From assembly GCA_937885695.1 (NCBI GenBank), contig CALABP010000094.1:1-16199 (forward strand): a stretch of 16,199 nucleotides of DNA, in the 5' to 3' direction. The notes below the pieces were generated by a model. That model did not search any database and was not told the origin of the DNA. It saw only the letters and a list, made by a program, of their open reading frames with translations. The position numbers were made by a program, and so were the translations under genes. This stretch comes from DTU089 sp002440045. Its GTDB lineage: Bacteria; Bacillota; Clostridia; Oscillospirales; Acutalibacteraceae. This document shows, piece by piece, positions 12,851-16,199 of the stretch (the stretch's first letter is position 1; each line of letters starts with the position of its first letter).

Positions 12851-14482
12851 ATGGGTTTTGATGATTTAACTTGGCTTTGCGGAAAAGAAGCCGACTTTGA
12901 CATGGACGGCAAAGTCAGTTTTTCAGAATATCTGATGGAAACGGAAATGAACGAACGCATCTTCGGCAAACACGATGATGACGATGACATTCCCTCTTTT
13001 GACTTTTCTCCCACCGCATTCAGCAATAGCTTTACGGATGACGGTTCGGACGATGACTTCAATAGCTTTGACGACGGTTCAGACGATGACTTCGACAGCT
13101 TTGACGGCAGCTTTAGCTACGGTTTGGACAACAGCTTTGACGAAGAGGGCGAAACGCCCGCAGAAGAAATTGAAGCTTCGGACAAAGAGAGCGAACCCGA
13201 AAGTTATTACGCCTACCTACGCAGAATGCAGCCCGTTTTGGCAGAAGCGGTATATAACCAATTCCCCGCGGTTCCCGAAAACTTCACAAAGCAAGAGGTT
13301 GACGATGATTTGCTCCGTGTTCTCATAGAAGTATACTACTTCGACAAAGCCATGGGGCTTAAAATGCTTGTCTGGATTGTTGAAAATTTCAGAGAAGCCG
13401 TTTGCAAAGGTGCCTTTGACACCGAAAGTATAATAGGCTCAATGTTTTATCGCGACGAAAAGACCGATGACGACGTGATTTTAAAATATATTTACGAGCA
13501 CCCCGAATTTGAAAAAATCGTCCTCGGCGAACAATTCGAGTCTTCAACAACAGGGATTTATTGGGCTACTGACAAATACTGTTATTATCTTTGCAAAAAG
13601 CACGATGTTGACAGAATAATAACTGTTTACCGCCTGGTGTGCAACAACCCGAATATAGACAAGACTGAATATCCGAAAGAAAAGTTAATAGACTCTATTA
13701 TTTTTGCGTTCAATATAAAAGGCGTACGCTACGCCGATAAAAAGCTTTACGATTTTTTCAAGGAAGAGATAGAATCCGTCGGCAAACCGATAATTGTCAA
13801 TAATCTTACGAAAAAATTGAACGGTGAAGAAAACGGCAAGCCGTTCTTCAACAAAAACGCCAACGGTACGCTCAGATGCATTTATGCCGACGACGACAAC
13901 GAAATTGCGCCGGTAAATTCGGCAAACAATAAAGAAAGCGACGATAAAAAAGCAGAAGCCGCAAAATCTGCCGCCGACGAAAAGAACGACGATTCCGAAG
14001 ATGGCGGAGATTCTGAAGCGGAGCGTGACATTCCGCTGTCCATTGCTGTAAAAATTTCGGATTTGCAGAACCGCCTCAAAGAAGCCGAAAGAAAAATCAC
14101 GTTTCTTATGAATATGCTCGGCGTGGCAGAAGTTGATTCTGCGCCGTCATTTATTTACAAAGCACCGCAGCCGACCACAACGCCGCAAAACGAGAACGAT
14201 ATTTTTGTTACGAATACTCCTGTTGCGGGAAGCAAATATTCCGATAAAGACACCGTTCAAAGTGTGAAAGAGGGTGACATTGTGACGTTTTTGCCGGAGC
14301 CCGAAAACACATATGACAAAAACGCCGTTCTTGTTCTTGATAAAGAAGGGCGAAAGCTCGGGTATCTTCCAAAAAGAGTGAACAAAAAGCTTCTGAAAGA
14401 TGCTGTTTACGGAACGGTCAGCCGCGCTTTGGGCGACCAAATGTTTATAGCGATTGACGTGTGGAAAAAAGCAAATACATAA
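12851..14482 (+). CDS. Multidomain protein with EF-hand-like loop and C-terminal HIRAN domain
   Basis: This 543-residue protein combines several parts. Residues 15-26 (DFDMDGKVSFSE) fit the 12-residue EF-hand calcium loop (D-x-D-x-D-G-x-V-x-x-x-E). Residues 42-115 are acidic and disordered and contain two 11-residue repeats (64-85, DGSDDDFNSFD-like). Residues 116-345 look helical, with no family I recognise. Residues 350-392 are a second charged linker. Residues 396-422 look like a short coiled coil. Residues 451-537 match the HIRAN domain (VAGSKY, EPENTYDKNAV at 483-493, LGYLP at 503-507), known from HLTF/Rad5 helicases as a DNA-3'-end-binding module and found alone or in mobile-element proteins in bacteria. 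No signal peptide is present. AGGAGGT precedes the ATG. It has its own promoter. Function is unknown; a DNA-associated, perhaps stress or defence, role is inferred from HIRAN. Confidence 0.8.
   Translation: MGFDDLTWLCGKEADFDMDGKVSFSEYLMETEMNERIFGKHDDDDDIPSFDFSPTAFSNSFTDDGSDDDFNSFDDGSDDDFDSFDGSFSYGLDNSFDEEGETPAEEIEASDKESEPESYYAYLRRMQPVLAEAVYNQFPAVPENFTKQEVDDDLLRVLIEVYYFDKAMGLKMLVWIVENFREAVCKGAFDTESIIGSMFYRDEKTDDDVILKYIYEHPEFEKIVLGEQFESSTTGIYWATDKYCYYLCKKHDVDRIITVYRLVCNNPNIDKTEYPKEKLIDSIIFAFNIKGVRYADKKLYDFFKEEIESVGKPIIVNNLTKKLNGEENGKPFFNKNANGTLRCIYADDDNEIAPVNSANNKESDDKKAEAAKSAADEKNDDSEDGGDSEAERDIPLSIAVKISDLQNRLKEAERKITFLMNMLGVAEVDSAPSFIYKAPQPTTTPQNENDIFVTNTPVAGSKYSDKDTVQSVKEGDIVTFLPEPENTYDKNAVLVLDKEGRKLGYLPKRVNKKLLKDAVYGTVSRALGDQMFIAIDVWKKANT
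13040..13105 (+). repeat. Two tandem 33-bp repeats within the HIRAN-protein gene
   Basis: Units 13040-13072 and 13073-13105 differ at few positions and are in frame, encoding DGSDDDFNSFD then DGSDDDFDSFD. Such units may expand or contract by slippage, so copy number may vary between strains. Confidence 0.8.
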
Positions 14483-14485
14483 TTT

Positions 14486-14656
14486 GCAAGTCCGCAGCGC
14501 AAGAATGTGTTATCCATATTGTCGCTGAACGTATATCAAAAAAACACACGCGCAATAAAGTTTTATAAAAGAGAAGGTTTTGAAATCCGGTGCGAGGGCT
14601 TTGACATCACTGCCGGCGAAAAGGACTATCTAATGATGTGGCAGAAGCGGCATTAG
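14486..14656 (+). pseudogene. 3' remnant of a GNAT acetyltransferase
   Basis: Immediately after the HIRAN-protein stop, in the same frame, a stretch ending at TAG (14654-14656) translates to LSLNVYQKNTRAIKFYKREGFEI followed by GEKDYLMMWQKRH. This is the typical C-terminal end of a GNAT acetyltransferase (strand with N-x-x-A-x-x-F-Y-x-x-x-G-F). The N-terminal two thirds and a start with ribosome binding site are missing, so it is a degraded fragment about 45-55 codons long. It is not closely similar to the intact GNAT gene at 12231, so it came from another gene. Confidence 0.75.
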
Positions 14657-14696
14657 CTGTGTCGAAATATCCCATAATCCAAGGCAATAACGAGGA

Positions 14697-14726
14697 CTGT
14701 AAAAGGTTTTTTACAGCCCCATTTTT
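14697..14726 (+). terminator. Intrinsic terminator after the GNAT remnant
   Basis: A perfect 8-bp stem CTGTAAAA/TTTTACAG (14697-14716) with a 4-nt loop is followed by CCCCA and five T (14722-14726). It ends plus-strand transcription from the HIRAN-protein gene and the remnant of its neighbour. Confidence 0.7.
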
Positions 14727-14818
14727 CATTATTAAGTGAACAACTGCAAAAAATGTGTTAAAATACAAAAAATATTGAGATATTCCCTTTTAAAACCGTA
14801 GTATAAAGTTGAGACGGA

Positions 14819-14867
14819 AAGGAGTAAACCAACAGTCGGTTTACTCCTCATAAAAAAAGAGATATAA
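14819..14867 (+). promoter_or_regulatory. Promoter and palindromic operator of the XRE gene
   Basis: TTTACT (14839-14844) and TATAAT (14862-14867) are 17 bp apart, leaving a leader of about 17 nt. A perfect 11-bp inverted repeat, AGGAGTAAACC-N7-GGTTTACTCCT (14819-14847), overlaps the whole -35. This is a likely binding site for the XRE protein encoded just downstream. It has a few T or A after it, so a terminator for upstream transcripts is the alternative. Confidence 0.65.
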
Positions 14868-14890
14868 TTAAAGATGGAAGGAGGGAAAAG

Positions 14891-15115
14891 ATGGATGCTA
14901 AGAAAACCGGTAAGTATATTTGTGAGAAGCGGAAAAAACAGGGTTTGTCTCAAAAGGGACTGGCGAGCAAACTAAATATTACGGATAAAGCCGTTAGCAA
15001 ATGGGAACGTGGCATATCTTTTCCCGATATTTCAATGCTAATACCCATTTCAAAAGTATTGGAAATTAGCTTATATGACCTATTAACAGGAGGTGAAGAT
15101 GATGAACAGAAATGA
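14891..15115 (+). CDS. XRE-family transcriptional regulator
   Basis: The 74-residue protein is almost entirely one Cro/C1-type helix-turn-helix domain: GKYICEKRKKQGLSQKGLASKLNITDKAVSKWERGISFPDISMLIPISKVLEISLYDLLTG. The Q/K-S-Q-x-x-L-A and V-S-K-W-E-R-G signatures are at residues 20-41. ATG at 14891 has GGAGGG at 5-nt spacing. The last 14 bases overlap the next gene, so the two are probably translated together. This pairing (small XRE repressor plus a single-pass membrane protein) is frequent in Clostridia and often sits on mobile or variable loci. A perfect palindrome over the promoter suggests self-repression. No antitoxin or phage partner is obvious. Confidence 0.9.
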   Translation: MDAKKTGKYICEKRKKQGLSQKGLASKLNITDKAVSKWERGISFPDISMLIPISKVLEISLYDLLTGGEDDEQK

Positions 15116-15539
15116 CGCTGAGTCTATTATTAAAAATACAATCGAGTATGCAAATAATGAAATAGAGAAAAACAAGAAAAGGAGTCGTAGAATTGTTGTT
15201 GCGGCACTTGTTTCCGTAATTCTTATTACTGTGCTTCTCGGAAGCTGTTTAATATCATATGCCAAATATAATACAAGAAATCCATTTTCTGTTGTCAGTG
15301 GCTATTTTCAAATTACTGTTTTAGATAAGGAATATGTCGAAATTCAAAATTCGCCAAAAGTAGTTCTAGCTCAGCCAAATGGTGAGATTTTTATAAATTA
15401 TATGGAATCACGTGGTTTTATAGAGGTTGAAGATGAGCGAATGGGCGCAATGCTAGTTTTTACAAACGGTGAAGAAAAAGAGTTGATTTTCTATTCTGTA
15501 AATGGGTATTATTCAAAATGGTGTTGGGAGACTTCTTAA
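15102..15539 (+). CDS. Single-pass membrane protein paired with the XRE regulator, C-terminus cut by an IS
   Basis: The 145-residue product begins with a charged helix (MNRNDAESIIKNTIEYANNEIEKNKKR). It then has one membrane segment (about 31-53, IVVAALVSVILITVLLGSCL) preceded by KKRSRR, giving N-in, C-out topology. The outer part (55-145) is beta-rich and unrecognised. AGGAGG lies 8 nt before ATG 15102 (ATG 15099 and GTG 15093 are alternatives). The last codons (Glu-Thr-Ser-stop) lie inside the left end of an IS256-type element that begins at 15528, so the native C-terminus has been lost and the stop is supplied by the IS. I infer that it may be a membrane sensor or anti-regulator for the XRE protein, as expected for cotranscribed pairs. 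Confidence 0.75.
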   Translation: MNRNDAESIIKNTIEYANNEIEKNKKRSRRIVVAALVSVILITVLLGSCLISYAKYNTRNPFSVVSGYFQITVLDKEYVEIQNSPKVVLAQPNGEIFINYMESRGFIEVEDERMGAMLVFTNGEEKELIFYSVNGYYSKWCWETS

Positions 15540-15900
15540 AATCTTGTGTAAACCTCCGAAATGGTATAGAATAAAAATATCATTTTGGAGGTTAAGATTA
15601 TGCCAAAGTACAAAGACAGCCCGGAGGTAAGAGCGGCAAAGAAGGAAAGAAAAGAAAAGTTAAGAGAATTTCTTCAATTACTTGATGTAGAAGATTACAG
15701 CGACCTGCGTTCGGTATTCAAAGAAATGGTCGGAGAAGTTCTTGAAAACGGACTAGAAGCAGAACTTGACGATGAACTCGGATACAGCAAGTATAATTAT
15801 CGAAACAAGAATACCGAGAACAGCAGGAACGGATACAGCCGGAAATCAGTCAAAACAAGTGCCGGTTCAGTTGAGATTGCAGTACCGCGTGACAGAAACG
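15528..15900 (+). mobile_element. Truncated IS256-family insertion sequence
   Basis: The left end (GAGACTT, with TTGTGTAAAC further in) is shared at 53 of 54 bases with the second copy at 16146, which fixes the IS boundary at 15528. Inside are a promoter, a hairpin over the ribosome binding site, and about 300 bp of transposase gene. Homology to an IS256 transposase stops abruptly near 15900, where the sequence joins an unrelated gene end. No right terminal repeat is present. Confidence 0.75.
15544..15591 (+). promoter_or_regulatory. IS promoter and ribosome-site-masking hairpin
   Basis: TTGTGT (15544-15549) and TAGAAT (15567-15572) are 17 bp apart, so transcription would start near 15579. 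Arms CCTCCGAAATG (15553-15563) and CATTTTGGAGG (15581-15591) pair at 10 of 11 positions. The right arm contains the GGAGG of the transposase. Only transcripts entering from upstream contain both arms, so the site would be masked in read-through RNA and free in RNA from the IS promoter. Confidence 0.65.
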
Positions 15901-15953
15901 GCATCAAATGTAAACGGCGTGAAAGTCAAGGCGGGCTATTTTACCACAAATAA
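15600..15953 (+). pseudogene. Truncated IS256-family (mutator) transposase
   Basis: The N-terminal 100 or so codons match IS256/mutator transposases: MPKYKDSPEVRAAKKERKEK, LRSVFKEMVGEVLENGLEAELDDELGYSKYN, then NSRNGYSRKSVKTSAGSVEIAVPRDRNG. This N-terminal region precedes the catalytic DDE core. At codon 101 (near 15900) the sequence leaves the family and 16 unrelated residues follow to a stop. A full transposase is about 400 residues, so the catalytic domain is absent and the gene cannot be active. Start ATG 15600 has GGAGG 8 nt upstream; the frame is open to a TTG at 15585 without need. Confidence 0.85.
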
Positions 15954-16116
15954 AGCCGTCATTTATTACGCCGCATTTAAACTCGGCGAAAGCACGGTGT
16001 ATATTGAAAACGCCGGCAATAAAGGCGAAAGCGAAAATGCCAAAACCGAAATCGCCTCAGCCGTTCAAAGTCTCACCCTGCTCAAAGATTTTAATATTAA
16101 AATCATTGCAAAATAA
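15901..16116 (+). pseudogene. 3' end of an unrecognised gene joined to the truncated IS
   Basis: Beginning where IS homology ends, a frame translates to about 71 residues ending in TAA at 16114-16116. It reads NVNGVKVKAGYFTTNKAV, then YYAAFKLGESTVYIENAG, a charged stretch, and ends KDFNIKIIAK. It has codon use like host genes (many GGC, GCC, AAA), unlike the IS. Its 5' part is missing. I do not recognise the family; it could be a secreted or lipoprotein-type C-terminal domain. The junction lies at the base of AACGGC. Confidence 0.6.
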
Positions 16117-16145
16117 AACACGATAAAAGCAGATTTGTAAATCGC

Positions 16146-16199
16146 GAGACTTTTTAAAATCTTGTGTAAACCTCCGAAATGGTATAGAATAAAAATATC
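16146..16199 (+). mobile_element. Left end of a second copy of the same IS256-type element
   Basis: Positions 16146-16199 match 15528-15581 at 53 of 54 bases, in direct orientation, starting at GAGACTT. The flanking bases differ, confirming the left boundary. The copy runs off the window just before its ribosome binding site arm. Confidence 0.85.

Noticed and set aside
14660..14666. A single TGTCGAA (0A box) after the GNAT remnant
   Set aside because: One or two perfect 7-mers are expected by chance in a window of this size, and it lies over 200 bp from the next start codon with a terminator in between.
1..16199. CRISPR array or cas genes
   Set aside because: No regularly spaced direct repeats and no cas-like protein were seen.

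Overview
The window looks like a chromosomal segment of a spore-forming, low-to-medium GC Bacillota (class Clostridia, plausibly an uncultured gut Oscillospirales/Ruminococcaceae member). The basis is strong AGGAGG-type ribosome binding sites, a Spo0A-family regulator with a cluster of 0A boxes, a clostridial-order sufCBDSU operon with SufU, and intrinsic terminators throughout. Taxonomy is inferred from gene content only; no database search was possible.

Left end (1-1670): an accessory patch. A tRNA-Ser(CGA) gene on the minus strand has its own consensus promoter, a leader that folds into one hairpin, and a terminator. Downstream of it sit a SAM-dependent methyltransferase gene and, about 1.2 kb away, a 22-bp near-copy of the tRNA 3' end, like the two att sites of a small integrated island. 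The 180-500 stretch also holds compact hairpins and a tRNA T-arm remnant.

Regulatory and housekeeping middle (1780-7110): a minus-strand spo0A-like gene followed by an unlisted 57-codon gene; a phased array of 0A boxes between spo0A and a divergent metallophosphoesterase; ogt (O6-alkylguanine-DNA methyltransferase) with a small downstream gene of unknown function; a small transcription unit that may encode a 29-residue peptide; an HxlR regulator with a perfect operator over its promoter; and an AraC/GyrI-like regulator.

Fe-S operon (7120-12060): sufC-sufB-sufD-sufS-sufU on the minus strand, tightly packed. It is transcribed from a perfect TTGACA-17-TATAAT promoter buried in an 11-bp inverted repeat, which strongly suggests repression by an iron-sulfur-type (Rrf2-like) regulator encoded elsewhere.

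Right end (12166-16199): a GNAT acetyltransferase; a 543-residue protein joining an EF-hand-like loop, acidic tandem repeats, an unrecognised helical region and a C-terminal HIRAN domain; a GNAT 3' remnant; an XRE regulator paired with a single-pass membrane protein whose C-terminus is cut by an IS256-family element. That IS copy is deleted after about 100 codons and joined to the 3' end of an unrelated gene, and a second identical IS left end begins 30 bp later and runs off the window. The best candidates for something new are the EF-hand/HIRAN protein, the small genes beside spo0A and ogt, the suf operator, and the tRNA-Ser island.
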